Origin: Cycas panzhihuaensis
Lineage: Eukaryota > Cycadophyta
Assembly (NCBI GenBank): GCA_023213395.1
Contig: CM041465.1
Location: forward strand, 112,971,741-113,035,740
DNA: 64,000 nt
Direction of reading: 5' to 3'
Numbering within the stretch: position 1 is the first letter of the stretch; each line of letters starts with the position of its first letter. The notes below the pieces were generated by a model, which worked only from the letters and a program-made list of their open reading frames with translations, made no database searches and was not told the origin of the DNA. Position numbers and translations under genes: made by a program. Shown piece after piece: positions 34,821 to 47,635 of this stretch.

Positions 34821-35229
34821 TTTTGAGAGAGGGTATCATTGTAAACATAGGAATGATCATCAATCATCAACTACTAAATCATTCAAACAACATGCACTAG
34901 ATGTGGCAAGCGAAAATCCACTATAAGGGATAAAAAGCTACCTTTAAATAATAATTTTATAATAATAGGTAGAATACATGAATGATAAGGAGGATCTCAT
35001 CACCTATACATGACTATATAAACCTCTTATCTACATAGCTATACAAGCCAGCCTCATAAAATATTCAAGCCAACATACTTAAGGGAATCTCAAATATTTA
35101 TTTGAGAGAAGTTCATTGAAATAGACGGTTGTCCATTTCATTGAACTTTTAGTAACAAATTGTTGACTTTGATAAATAAATAAATACTTTATGAAATATA
35201 ATATTAGGGATAGATTAATATTTCTAACA
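34821..35229 (-). repeat. 3' LTR of C2 (left end)
   Basis: Starts TTTTGAGAGAGGGTATCATT and ends TATTTCTAACA. Aligns with 58456-58864. The first TG has become TT. Confidence 0.88.
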
Positions 35230-35240
35230 TCCCACTTTAA
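35230..35240 (-). other. Polypurine tract of C2
   Basis: On the minus strand TTAAAGTGGGA lies directly before the 3' LTR. Confidence 0.7.
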
Positions 35241-35314
35241 TGTTAACTTTTGTACAATAGTAGATACAAGGGATAGAAAAGAAGATAAGAGAGAAGATGA
35301 AGAAGACTTTAACA

Positions 35315-36972
35315 CTATGATTCCCCTTTAATGAAGACTTCCTTAATCTTCAATAATTCTTTGAGATTTATGAACTTTGCTTTAATTAATGGCTTTATAA
35401 GAATATCAATGATCTGTAAGTCAGTAGGATAATAAGTAAGGTTAATAGTATCATCACTAACAATATTACAAATGAAATATTGATGTAACTCTATATGCTT
35501 TATTCTACAATGTGCAATGGGATTAGTTGCTATAGATATTACACCTTGATTGTCAATATTTATCTGAATGGAAGAGTTAGGAAACAACTAAGGTCACTTA
35601 ATAGAGCTTTAATCTAAAGTGATTCTTTACCAACTTTAATAAGTGTTTAATATTCAACTTTAGTCATGGATAAGGCCACTGCATGCATCATTTACTATGC
35701 CAAGTGATTAGTGAAGAATCTAAAAAGAAGATGTAATCAATTATATATCTATGATCATTAGAGTCTCTAGCCCAATTAGAATTGGTATAACTTATCAAAT
35801 TTAGGTTAGTATTACAAAAATTATATGTTAGGCCATAGAATATTATACCTTGTAAATAGTATAAAATTTGTTTGGTTGTTTTCCACTGTAATTTGTGAGG
35901 CTTTTGCATGTATCTAGAACATAAGGCAATAATGTAGGAGATGTCTAGATGGGTGTCAATTAGATAAATAAGACTACATATTAGTTGATGATAAATTATA
36001 GGATCACAAAGTGGTGTTTGACAATCAACAGATAGTTTTACACCTAATTGCAAAGGGTTTAGGGCTAGTTTGGTACTTTCTATATTTAATCTTTTTATTA
36101 AATCAAGAGTATACCTAGGTTGAAAAATAGTTATTTTAGTATTAGTTTAATAGATCTATAAACCTAGAAAGTAGTGTAAAAGGCCTAAGTCAGTCATTTG
36201 AAACTTGTTCATTAAAATATATTTTAATTGATGAATACTAGAGGTTAAAGATCTAGCTATGATTATATCATCTATATAAAGAATTAAGATGGCAATGTTA
36301 TCATTTTCTCATTTGAAATAGAGATTAGGATCATTAATATATTTGGTATATCCATTATGTAAATGATAATCATTAATTTTAATGTACCAAGCTCAAGGAG
36401 CTTATTTAAGACCATATAATAATTTTTTTAACTTGTAGACAAGATTAAGGTTGCAAACAAAATCAGGGGGTTGATTCATATAAATTTTTTATTTAAGGTC
36501 ACCATTTAAGAAGGCACTTTTAAAATCTATCTGATGAATCTACTAGCCAAATTTAGTTGCTAAATGATTATGTTCATCTTAGCTACAAGAGCAAAAGTTT
36601 CAGTATAATAAATACCATCAATTTGGGAAAAACCTTTGGCTACTAAACGAGCCTTTTAATTACTCCTTCTGAGTTAAACTTAGTTCAGTAAACCTATTTG
36701 CAGTCTACCAAGTTCTTTCTAAGGAGAAGTGTATTAAAACCAAAGTTGAATTCTTTTTAAGAGCATCAAATTCAACTTGTATAGCTTGTTGCTATATGGG
36801 ATTGTTACTTACTCTTGTTTCTCGGCTACTAGGAATGGATATAGGTGACTTGACTCAAGTAAGTATATGTATGCTTCTATCCTCACTTCCATCAGCTTTA
36901 GAGATTGTTGATAGAGGCACATTATGCATTGATTGGTTGAGTGTGTAATCATTATGTATTTGTTGCTTGTTC
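35315..36972 (-). pseudogene. Reverse transcriptase and RNase H of C2
   Basis: From right to left: VEFDALKKNSTLV (about 36770), VYKLKKLLYGLK, NDNIAILILYIDDIII with YIDD at 36278-36261 (a permitted form of YVDD), MTDLGLLHYFLGL, then ICSLIYLIDTHLDISYIIAL (about 35980) and TYNFCNTNLNLISYTNSNWA. RNase H: MTKVEY near 35660, INIDNQGVISIATNPIAHCR at about 35560-35500, and the copia end YYPTDLQIIDILIKPL. Frames change between segments and many stops occur. The piece from about 36840 to 36964 reads as integrase-RT linker and ends at T2. Confidence 0.85.
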
Positions 36973-39900
36973 ATGCTACATCTTGACACTTTTAGGCTAT
37001 GATGACTCATGATACACATCCCATGGCACTCCATGACCCCTCATCATGTGTCCATGACATCCCCAAGTAATTTTGGCTCCTATAGTCCATCTTGCATCAT
37101 TCCTTGGTGTGACGTAATCCTTAGCACCTTGCTTAGGCCTGATTATTGCCCTTATGTGCCACTTGTCTCTTTTTGAAGTTGTTGACCATCATTTTTCTAC
37201 CTATCATGTTCCCTCTAGGTCCCATGACCACTCTTAACACCTTGATATTGTATTATGCTCTCTTAGGGTCTATGACCCCCCTTTTCGAAGCCCCTAGGCT
37301 CTCCCTCTTTTCTTGTCTTACCTTAGTTTTGGCTGCACCACTGTAAACTTTGCGGTACTGCTACAAACTTCATAGTACCATGAAGTTTATGTGGTATGGC
37401 TATTCAAAAGCCTTTATTTATCTGGCCATGACTAATTTCATATTAAATGTAAAATTTCCACATGGCATTGGGATGTTTCCTACCCATGGTGAATCATAAT
37501 CGTCCGATGGGCTAGGGTTGGGTTTAAAACCCTAAAATTTACCTCATTCTTCCTTTTGTTACTCTCTTTTTTCTTCATCTTCTCAAGAAAAAGTTCTAAA
37601 CAAGCTCCAACCCTACTATAATTACTCTACACTCTATCTATTAGTTCCTATGGGGAAACAAATGCCAGTTGTAGGCCTGCAACAGGGCTTGCTGAGACAG
37701 ATCCATATTCTAAGTGCTTTACGAAGCCTCAATCATCATTTCTTCTATAGGTTATGCTTCTTTTCTATGGTATTATAGGGATTTTCTAGTAATATCCCAA
37801 AGGGAACCTTCTCTTCAGCTACGTTGCCTAGTAGATTAGCCTTAGATCTATCCTTATTAGGTATCTACAGATCTTCATTTACTCATTTTTTTCATAACAT
37901 AAGCATTCTTTTGCTTGTCTTCTCATGTTTACATATGTGAAGTTTTCCTTCATATTTCCATATTCGGAGGTAAACCTTGCTTTCCATTAGCTCATCCCTC
38001 TTCTTCCCAAAGTTTTCTAAGGATCCATCCAAGGAGATGGTAGGAAAAGTAGCCTATGGGAGAGAGAAAGGAGTTTTAGGTAGGGTTCCACACCCATACG
38101 CCTTCTCCTTAAAGGTAGCCCCCTTCTCTCCTTCCTTTTTCCTTTCCTATACCTTCTTTGTTCACCCAGAAACTTTTGGGCTAGGGAGCTCTATCGATTG
38201 CAACATTAGCAGCCCCTTGCTACACCTACAAACAGCCATTAATAACCCCATACAACTTGGTTATCATCTCTTTTTATGTTTCTTAACTTTGGGTTTGCTT
38301 TTGTAAAATCTTGCACAAGTTGCACTTTGCAACTTTTGCAACTTTCTTGCAACATTTCATCTCATATGCACAACCTACTTTGCTCTTACTATTGAGTGGT
38401 CTTGACTCTTTAGCCATTTGCTTGAGTACTTGGGAGAACATGGACTTTTAGTTAGGAGGGTTAGCCATTCTAAGGCTACCCATTTTCCTCCCTTTCACCC
38501 CCCTTTTCCCATATTATCTGTTTATTGTGCATATAAGGTAAAGTAAAACTAACGTTGTATCTTTGGTTATTTGAAAGATATTTGTTAAGGCTATAATCTT
38601 TTCCCCCTTATCCTTTGAAGAGGAAAATATATATATATATATACATTTTCTTATGTGCACTTGCTCCCACGCACAAGTAGTACCCCGTGGGAAAGGGCAA
38701 ACCTTGTGTTATGTAGGTTCTATATACTTCAAAAGAAATAAAGACTTCCATTGTAGGTACGTGCCTCTTTCTCTATTGTTATTATTATGCTTTAAAATTC
38801 CAAATAGAAGCATTTCATTATTTCCTTTCAGTACCTTTTACATTTGGGTATTAGGGAAGGTAAAGAAGTACCCCTCGTCAATGCTCCTTTTGCCACACCA
38901 TCCATAACAAGGCCCATCAAAGAGGCAAGCTTAGACCTTAAAGGAAGTAAGGAAGTCACTACACTAACCATCCAATTTTTGGGTATGCTTTTCCTACCTT
39001 GTCCTTCCACTTCTTGTCCTTTTACCCCCTTTTATTCCCAAACGAAGAAAGAAAGACTAAAGGAAAATGTAGCTTGTATTCCATCGTTTCTTGTTTACCT
39101 CACTTAGCTACATAGAGGAAAGATAGTTGACTTGCATAAATAGGCATTTCTTTTCATCAATCACGTCTTTACTTTCTTCCCCTCTTACTCAAACCCTTGA
39201 TTCCACTAGGATTTAGGTGAGACAGATTGTGCACCCTTCCACTTGCACCTTGCTTTCTATTGTATGCTATTGAGTAGAGTTACATTCATGCCCACATTCT
39301 CTTCACTAGTTACTTATTTGGCTTCCTTTTTTCTATGTTTATGAAAGATAAAGAGAGGGAGGTTAGTACTTAGAAAAGAAAGAGTGAGTGTGTTATTTTT
39401 TGGGGTTCATTTTCCTTACTATTAGGAAACAAAATACAAACAACAATAACCCATACCCCCACATTACTTTACTACATAATAAAAAAAACAAACGAAGAAA
39501 CAATATACCTTTCTTTATCTCCCACACTTAACTCCTATCTTAGGTGTAGGTGCCTAGAGGGTACCACTCCTTAAGGTCCTCTTTTCTCTCTTTTAATGAA
39601 ACTTCTCTTGCTTTACCTTCAACCCAAAGTTGGTCCTTAGCCCAACTTCTTCCTCATTCACCCACACTACTAATCACTTGTAGCTTGCATGTGAATCATC
39701 TTTTTTCATCTAGGACTTACCCTAGAAAACCCCTCTTCATGAGGAGAGGTATATCCTCATCTCCTTCTCCCTTCCTTGGCCATCTAGGATGGGAGGGTCC
39801 TTTTAGAGGATACTCAGTAAACCAAGGATATTCCTCTCTTGTATAACTCTAAATTAAAGAGGTGTTTACCTGGAAGGGAGTTTGTGTACCATTTGCAGAT

Positions 39901-40040
39901 CCTCGAACTTGTATTCTAACATACAAATGCCCTTTGTGGGCGATCATTTTTCCTTATTCCTATAGATCCTTTAGCCATGAAGCTGTTAGTTGTATTGGCC
40001 CAATCTCTTCTAATTTGGTGACCCTAGAGGTGTGATTCCA
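36965..40040 (+). repeat. 5' LTR of T2
   Basis: Starts near TGCTTGTTCATGCTACATCT (first base uncertain by about 10) and ends GAGGTGTGATTCCA. The primer site follows at once. A (TA)n run lies at about 38627-38643. Collinear with 51103-54167 along its whole length. Confidence 0.88.
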
Positions 40041-40041
40041 C

Positions 40042-40059
40042 TGGTGACCATATTGGGGA
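40042..40059 (+). other. Primer-binding site of T2
   Basis: TGGTGACCATATTGGGGA, one base after the LTR. Same site as in T1 (TGGCGACCATACTAGGAA) with transitions; tRNA-Arg-type as in Ogre/Tat elements. Confidence 0.75.
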
Positions 40060-41297
40060 CTCTTTAGTAAGGAATCTATCCTTTTCCCTTTGTTGTTGGT
40101 GTTCCTTCTCTTTTGGCAGCTCTCCTCAATTCGTTGGGAAACCCCTAATGCTTGTTATTTTACCATCTCTTTTTCCTCCAACCCTTACAAGAGACTTGTA
40201 TATAATGATTTTCTCATCATTTACAAGGCCCCCCTCCTTCGTTGGAAGACTCTCCTTACTATCCCCTTCCATTGTCTGATTCTGAATCGACCATAGAAAG
40301 ATTTCCCTTGGATTAGGCATACCATGCCTATGTTTTTGAGTTCCATCAACCATCTACTTCCTTCCAGGGACCCACTCAAGAGGGTGAGGACCCTATCTTC
40401 TACTCAGGTGACCAAAAGCACCTGTAAGTCCATCACCTCTCTAATCATGAAGTGGAAGCATCTTCTCCCTTGGAGTATCACCACTATGGTGGTGATCCTC
40501 ATCAATACCACCCCATGGGGTCTACTTTATGTAAAGATCCTTTAACCTCATTTGAGTATGTGGATACCTCTCCTGTGGACATGGTGGAAGTTCTTAACTA
40601 GTGCTTCGAAGTGACGAGCCTCCAATCACATCCCAAATGGTTGGATAGCATTTTGTAAATCATAGTGCTTCCTTCCTCCATATTCATACATTTGCATTCA
40701 TCCCATTTGACTCCCCTAACCATAACAAGGGAATCCCTCATTGTGTCTTCCTCCTATTGTGGCCCACATTCCTTAGGGGCCACCCATGGCATACCCACTC
40801 CCTAACTTAGGTTGAGTATGCCTCCCTTTAGCTAAGTGACTACACCCTAACTGACTATAGTCCAGTTGCCTCCCGTTAGATCTAGGGGACTTATGTATCC
40901 CCCTACCTCTAGCTACGTGGGATAAATCCCCATCCACTCCCAAACTCAATCTAGGGATTCCTCCCTCTACTTGCTCCCAGGTTATACTTCCTAACTATGG
41001 AGGTATGGTAAGGGGAATCCTCTCCCTCTTTATGGGGTGGACCCTTTGCATCTTTATGGCATTACACCACTTACAAGTGGCCTATATGGATAAAATCTGG
41101 CCCCATACCCTTCTATTCTATCTTCTTATACTCCTTCTTATGTGGTGCCTTCACAAGGAAGGAAAGCCCCTCCCTAAGGTGCTCCCTCTCAAGCCCCCTT
41201 TCAACAAGGGGCATACCCTCAAGGGGGTATAGGTCCCTCATACCTATCCACTCTTATTCCAATCCCTTCTAATGAGAGATTAGTTCCCTCCTACCAA
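40060..41297 (+). other. Leader of T2 before gag
   Basis: About 1.2 kb. Parts may encode the Pro/Ser-rich gag N-terminus, as in T1 (CPHxG-type words absent). It has many CCCTC-rich words such as CTAACTTAGG/CTAGGGGACTTA; no domain recognised. Confidence 0.4.
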
Positions 41298-42600
41298 ATG
41301 GGAGAAAGTTTATATTCCCTTTCGAACCAAGTCTCCCAAGGAGGATTCAAGCATCCTTTCCCACCTCCTCTTTTATCTTTCGTTGATCCTATCATCCAAT
41401 CAAGGGTGCACCCCTTCATGGATTATAGATCAACTCCTTTATCCATTAAGACATTAAGAACTAACTTACCACCTCACCCTTCCAAGGTCCCCAAATTTGA
41501 TGGGACCTCCTCTCAAGACCCAATGGAGTACATTAGAAGATTTTCTATGGTATGTATTAATTATTAGGCATACAACCACATTCTAATGAAACATTTCTTA
41601 TGCTCTCTCCAAGGTGATGCCCTCAAATGGTTCTATCACCTTCCCGCATACTCTATCCACTCATTCTAGCAACTCATTAACAAATTCATTAATTATTTTG
41701 ACATAACTTGTCCCTTTGAGAGTAGAATGAAGGCTCTCTTATCTCATAAATAAGGTCACAATGAGATGAATCATGACATTATGAGATGTTTCCATGATCT
41801 TCTCCACTCCATAAAGGTAACCTTTCCCAATGAGTTAAAGAGAGATCATTTTGTCAATGCCCATCATCTTGAAGTCCATGTTGAAGTCCTCAAGATGGAG
41901 GCAATAACATGTGACTTCACCATAGCCAAGTGCTTGCCTCTTAAGGCCATTGAGATCCAAGTGGGTCTCAAGAAGCCTCATAGGTCATCACAATGAGGCG
42001 AGTCACCCCCTTTATCTCGTGATGCCAAAATCCAACAACCTCCTAGGTCTTCATCCCACCCAATCGAGAAGACCTTGGATCCCTTAACTTCTACTATACA
42101 TTCTTTCGAATGTACAATGAAGGAGATTAAACTCCAAGCTTCTCCATTGCCTACTTCCCAAAAACCTGTCCATCAAGCTTCGCAAGTTACACCTCCCAAG
42201 GGCGGTAATACCCAACCTTCTCAAATAAAGAAGATGAACTCTTCCTTAGAGAAGAAGCAATGTTCTGTTCACAAGGACTCATAATATAAGGACCAACACT
42301 CCAAAGCCCCTCTACATCATGACTCCTCCTATAAACATGCATCTAAACCTAATCTAGACCAACCAATCCATAAGGATCCTTTTCCTAAACATGGGGAACA
42401 TGATCACAACTCTCAACAAAAGGAGAATCAAAACGTGGAAAGATCCCCTAACCCTTGTCTTGTACAAGCTAAAGAGAAAGGTGTAAGGAACTCTTCCTCT
42501 TCTTCTAATTCTCACAATCGAACTCCCTCCCCTTCTCAATCCTAAAACAAGGGAAAGAGGGTTATTCAAATGCTTAAGACAATACCCTTATATGCCTTAA
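41298..42600 (+). pseudogene. gag of T2
   Basis: One frame. VPKFDGTSSQDPMEYIRRFS (about 41490-41550) opens the retrotransposon gag domain, followed by LQGDALKWFYHLPAYSIHSF (about 41607-41667), FINYFDITCPFESRMKALL and LKMEAITCDFTIAKCLPLKA. A basic low-complexity part follows from 42000. Stops occur at 41565, 41670 and 41748, among others. GDALKWFY and FINYFD match the T1 gag. Confidence 0.82.
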
Positions 42601-43372
42601 CCTGGTCCCAAGAAGTTAAAGAACCAACTGGTGCTTCTTCTTCTCATCTCGATCCTCCTTTGGAGAACCCTCCTTCAGAGATCCCACCACTTCCTAAGAC
42701 CATCCCTGTGTATCCTGGTCACTATGATTTCTGAAGGACACTTTCCCAACCTACCGTGAAGGGGAATCCTTTCTATATCATTGATGAACTTCACACTATG
42801 GCTATGGGGATTTCCACGGTGGACGTCTTAAGAAGCTATTTAGGGTAACATACTCTTCTCTTAGAGACTTTAGGATTAGTTGATGCTTTAGTTCACACCT
42901 TGGGTGTTGCCCCAAGCCTTGAACCTATCATCTCATACAACCTTAAATATCTCCCTCCAACCAGTGAAAGGGAACACCAATGGCACTACCCCTTCATCAT
43001 ATCCATAGACATACCTGAATGCACCCTGTGAAGGACCATTGTAAACAATGGTTCTTCTATCAATGTTATGCCCTTTTGCATCATGCAAGAGCTGGGCATA
43101 TCAGCCCTTGAATTGTTCCCATGGCATTGTCAAGGCTACGATGGTAGCAAAAAGATACCCTTGGGATTGATTTCCATTCCTCTCACTCTTAAGGACAAAA
43201 CTATCCTCACTGATATCATAGTCCTCGATGTAGACGTAGACTACAACCTTTTATTGGGATATCTATGTCTCAACTAGATGGGAGTCATGTGCTTATCCCA
43301 TTGGGAGAAAATTAAATTTGTCCATAAGGGGCTAATGAAAGTTTTTTCCTGGGAGCCTCCTCCTGCCAATTA
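42601..43372 (+). pseudogene. Aspartic protease of T2
   Basis: The region with DELHTMAMGISTVDVLRSYL (about 42783) matches T1 (DELKTVTMGISTIDLLNYSP). The active site reads TIVNNGSSINVMPFCIMQEL (43035-43094): the catalytic Asp of the family's D-[NG]-G-S is Asn here. CQGYDGSKKIPLG, SIPLTLKDKTILTD and YNLLLGY follow. The frame is the gag frame, with stops (for example 42846, 43029, 43275). Confidence 0.78.
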
Positions 43373-44228
43373 ATCCCATCAACCTTGTCAAGTAGTTCAT
43401 GACTAGGCAAAGGGTGATAAGGGCCCATCTGCCCATGCTTCATCTTGATCTATTGATATTCCTAGTTTACCTTGTCCGGAAGAAGGCCCTTCCCCTTCTT
43501 CCTTGAACCTTATTCATTTCACCCTTATTGTTGTAGGGAGTTATGGGTACCTCATCAAGCTAAGCGATGATGAGTGTGACGGTGAAGATGAGGACATCTC
43601 TCATCCTATATTCCTCCTAAACATGAGTAGGAGGCATTTCGTTCATTTTAAGTCCTGACCTGAAACTTCTTTTATCGAGGAGCCCAGTCCTCCTCCCAAG
43701 TCACATATCATCACTCTCATCTCTTATGTAACTCCCTATATCACTTTAACACCCTCTTTGATTCATGAGGTGAAGGAGCCTCTTATCATCTATCACAAGA
43801 GGTCTCCTTCTGACACTTCTGAAGAGTCCCTTGAGTACATTGAGTGGTGGGTTGACCACTACGATCCCATCGCCCCTACTACCCCTCACTCTTCATCTTC
43901 TCTAAGTGTAACTATCCATGGAATAGATTGCTTTGAGAATGAGAAGGCCTTACTAGAGTACTTAGTGGGCTCCATGCCCAATCTACCTCCTTGTCACCAT
44001 AAACTTGGTCACCAAAAGACGTTAGCCATCGGGTCACCCTTAGTTGACCCAAATTTACTTTCATCCTCTTTGCCCCCTTCTATTGACCAAGCCACCTTTC
44101 ACTTTGAGGAAAGGAATGCCATGTGCATGGGGCTAACCAAGGAAATTATCCTCGCCCTTGGCAAGGTTATCAAGGTAGGAGCAAAATCTTCCCCTAAAGA
44201 AATGAAGGAATACACCCTTCTCTTTTAG
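43373..44228 (+). pseudogene. Protease-RT linker of T2
   Basis: Same frame as gag. The open part 43758-44228 includes EESLEYIEWWVDHYDPIAPT and FENEKALLEYLVGSMPNLPP; the latter matches T1 at about 11120. No enzyme domain is recognised. It ends directly before the RT. Confidence 0.6.
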
Positions 44229-45433
44229 GAGTTCCATGAAATCTTTGTGTGGGATTACTCTGATATGAAGTGAATAGACCCTTCAATTATCACCTACAAC
44301 CTCACTACCATTCTGGGTGCTGACCCTATGCAGCAAAAGCAACACCCTCTTCATCCTAAACATTTAGTTACCATGAAGATAGAAGTTGAGAAACTCCTAG
44401 ATGCAGGGTTAATCACCTCCATCAACTACCTTAAGTAGGTCTCGAACATCATTCCTATTGCTAAAAAGAATGGGATGATTTAGATATTCATTGACTTTTG
44501 TGACATTAACAATGTGTGTCCTAAAGATAACTTTCCTCTTCCCTTCATTAACCAAATCATTGATTAAACTATTAGATTCGAAGTCATATCCTTAAAGGAT
44601 GACTTCTCTGGGTACAACCAAATTTATATCTCTCCATAAGACTATCACAAAATGGCCTTCACCACTTCTTGGGGCACCTTCACTTACAAAGTGATGCTCT
44701 TTGGGCTTAAGAATGTAAGTTCCACTTACTAGAGGGTGATGCAATTTGTCTTTCATGACCTCATTAGCAAAACCCTTGAGGTTTTCATGGACAACATGAT
44801 GGGTCTCTCACATATAGGGGCCCACTATCCTAACAACTTGCGAGCCATCTTCACCTAATGTTGCAAGTACCACATGATCTTAGACCCTCTTAAATGTGTA
44901 TTTGCCATGATAGTTGGTAAACTCTTTAGTTTCCTTATTTCAAAACAAGGTATCCAAATTAACCCTGATAAAGTCAAGGCCATCCTTGACATGCCTCCTC
45001 CCAAGACCCAATGACAAATCAAGTCATTCTTGGGTAGATTAGGCTTCCTTAGGAATTTCTCTGTGAACTTTGCTATGAATACAAAACCCTCACTAACCTA
45101 TTGAAGAAAGGGGCCTCATTTGTTTGGTCTCTTAAGGCCCATGAAGTCTTTGAGGAGCTTAAAAGAGCCCTAACTTCTGCCCCAACTTAGGTACCCTCTC
45201 TCTTCGATAGACCTTTCATCCTTTATGCCTCAGCTACAGATGAGTCCTTGGGGGCCATGCTCACCCAAGAGGATGACTTAGGAACTAAGAGAGCCATATA
45301 CTTTATCAATTGTACCCTAGTTGTTGCTAAGCTTAACTACATCCTTGCTGAGAAGGAGTGCCTCCCCTTGGTGTATGCCACCAAGAAATTCAAGCATTAC
45401 TTTCTCGAAAACACCACTCAAGTAATCGTTTAA
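44229..45433 (+). pseudogene. Reverse transcriptase and RNase H of T2
   Basis: EFHEIFVWDYSDMK opens the region. VEKLLDAGLI, PIAKKNGMI-stop-IFIDF, CPKDNFPLPFINQIID, DDFSGYNQI, MAFTTSWGTFTYKVM and FMDNMM at 44784-44801, where the family has YVDDML (second Asp to Asn). PPPKTQ, a stop, then QIKSFLGRLGFLRNF. A one-base loss near 45080-45085 shifts the frame; RNase H continues with ATDESLGAMLTQEDDLGTKR and YILAEKECLPLVYATKKFKH. Dead at the catalytic site. Confidence 0.85.
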
Positions 45434-46928
45434 TCTAATCCCTTGAGGTATCTGATGACCTGATTTGACTTGATAGGTAAGACTAACAAGTGGGTCATCC
45501 TCCTTCAAGAATTTGATCTCCAAATTGTTAATAGGTAATCGAAGAAGGGGATGGTAATCACTAAACAACTAACTGACATAACCATCCCCAACTCTTTGTA
45601 CACACCTACTGATAATTACTTGCTTGATGAACCCATCTTTTTTATTCAAGGCTCATCCCCCTATCCATTAACCAATAGTGAGTGGTATGAGGATATTATG
45701 CAATACCTCATTGAGCAGTGGTACCACCCTGGTGCTAGTGACAAGGTAAGGTCACACATTTATGCAACTTCTAGGAAGTACTTCCTCATGGAAGAGGTAT
45801 TGTATAAGAGGTCTTTTGATGGGATCCTCCTCCACTACGTCAATCCCAATGAGGCAGTCTAGATACTTCGTGAGTTCCATGATGACATTTGTAAGGGCTA
45901 TTTTGGGGGCCAATCCATGGCCCAGAGGATCCTTCGCATGGGTCACTATTAGTCATCCCTCTTCAAGGATGCCCATGCCTATGCCTTGCAATGTAGTAGG
46001 TGTCAAGAGTATGCCAACATCATATGTTTGTCTTCCAAGGCTTTGCACCTCATTATTCCTCCATGGCCTTTCTCACAGTGGGGATTAGACCTCATTAGGG
46101 CCATAACCCTGCCCTCTTCGCTGTAGCACAAGTTCATCTTGAATGTGATGAAATAATTTACTAAATGAGTTGAAGCGACCCCCCTATCCTCCGCTCTTAG
46201 TAAGATGATAGCTACTTTTATCTACCAGCTTATTATTTGTCGATTTGGGATTCCTGACATCTTGATCATAGATAATAGAACCCCCTTTTATAATAAGTAA
46301 ATGGATAAACTTTATGAGAGATTTAGGATATCTCACAAAACTTCCTCTCCTTATTACCCCAAGGCTAATGGCCAAATTGATTCTTTTAACAAAACCCTCA
46401 TAATCATCCTGAAGAAAACTGTCACTCAATCTAAAAAAGATTGGCATCTTTAGCTTCCTTCTACTCTATGGATGTACTGCACTTCCATCCACACAGCCAC
46501 ATGGATGACTTTGTTCTCCCTTATATATAGACCTGAGGTGGTCCTCCCTTTAGAAGTTGATATTCCTTCCTTGTAGGTTTTCCTTTGAGGTTTTGTCAAT
46601 GAGGAATGTTACCATCAGGCCCACCTCCTAGACCTCAAAGCTTTAGACAAGAAATGCTTGACTGCATATCAAGCAAATCTTGCCTCTAAAGTTAGGGTAA
46701 GAAGAATGTATGACAAATGTCTTCACCCCCCTCCCTTACATCCCAGGGACCATGTCCTCAAGTTAGAATATCTCCATGATCACTTGTCCAAATTTGGACC
46801 TAAATAGGTTGGTCTTTTTGTCATTCTTGAAAGCCTCGATAACGATGCCTATAGGATTGAAACACTAAAGGGTCTTGAGTTTGAGAAAGTCATCAATGGA
46901 AAATTCCTAAAGAAATTCTATGTATGAC
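45434..46928 (+). pseudogene. Integrase of T2
   Basis: Zinc-binding part: FHDDICKGYFGGQSMAQRIL and KDAHAYALQCSRCQEY (45870-46015). Core: WGLDLIRAI (catalytic Asp, about 46085), FGIPDILIIDNRTPF (second Asp region, changed to IIDNRT), SSPYYPKANGQIDSFNKTL (46340-46400; the expected catalytic Glu of GQIE is Asp). C-terminal part: YDKCLHPPPLHPRDHVLKLE, VGLFVILESLDNDAYRIETL, KFLKKFY, a GPY/F-like end without chromodomain. The TAG in HY-stop-SSLF is at the same codon as in T1. Confidence 0.85.
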
Positions 46929-47635
46929 CTTTCCTACTCCCAAGTAATCTAGGAACACCTTTTCCTCCCTTCCTCACTCTGAAATGAGCCTAAACTACCA
47001 CCCTGAGTGTGTCCTCATTTCCCCTAACCATAGGTGAAATGGCATCTTAGGGTGGCCCTTTATTTTCATAATTTCATCAGTTGTGTGGTATCTTTTTGTT
47101 TCCCTCTCGAGGGAAATCTTTCCTCCTAATTAAATATATAAGTTTCTACCACTCCCGAGCTTGGAAACCTACCCCAACTAGGACCTCATGCTTAAGTACT
47201 TGTATTGTCTCTCTATCATCACTTCCTTTACATATATGTTATGCTCCTTTGAAGGACATGCATGGCTCTCCATCTCTTAGTCTCACATGTGCTTATCACC
47301 TACACACATGGTAGTTGTGTATGCTTGCTACGAGTGTGGTCCTATATGAAAGGAAGTGTGAGTGTCACCCAAGTGATCTAACAATAAAATCCATACATGG
47401 TAATAAACTAAAAGCCATCATAATCCCTCGTGTACTCGTGCACCCATATCTCCATGCATATACATATAAATAAATAAACAACAAACACAACATCATAAAA
47501 TCATCATAATACTATCATTATGGACCAAAAAGGCTGTCAACTAGCCCCTGTTTATATATATATAATGAATTATATTATACAAATCCATATAGTACATCAT
47601 CCTCAGGAAGCCAGAATCCTTACAGGGAGGAGTAT
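46929..47635. other. T2 region between integrase and PMD 3' end
   Basis: No gene recognised. One GAAATGAGCCTAAACTACCA at about 46980 is a copy of the short motif repeated in T1. Confidence 0.4.

Noticed and set aside
38653-39107. Overlapping open frames on both strands in the T2 5' LTR
   Set aside because: They lie in an LTR, and the corresponding frames in the 3' LTR (52814-53143) are not kept with the same residues.
46184-46447. Minus-strand 87-codon open frame
   Set aside because: Complementary shadow of the T2 integrase core.
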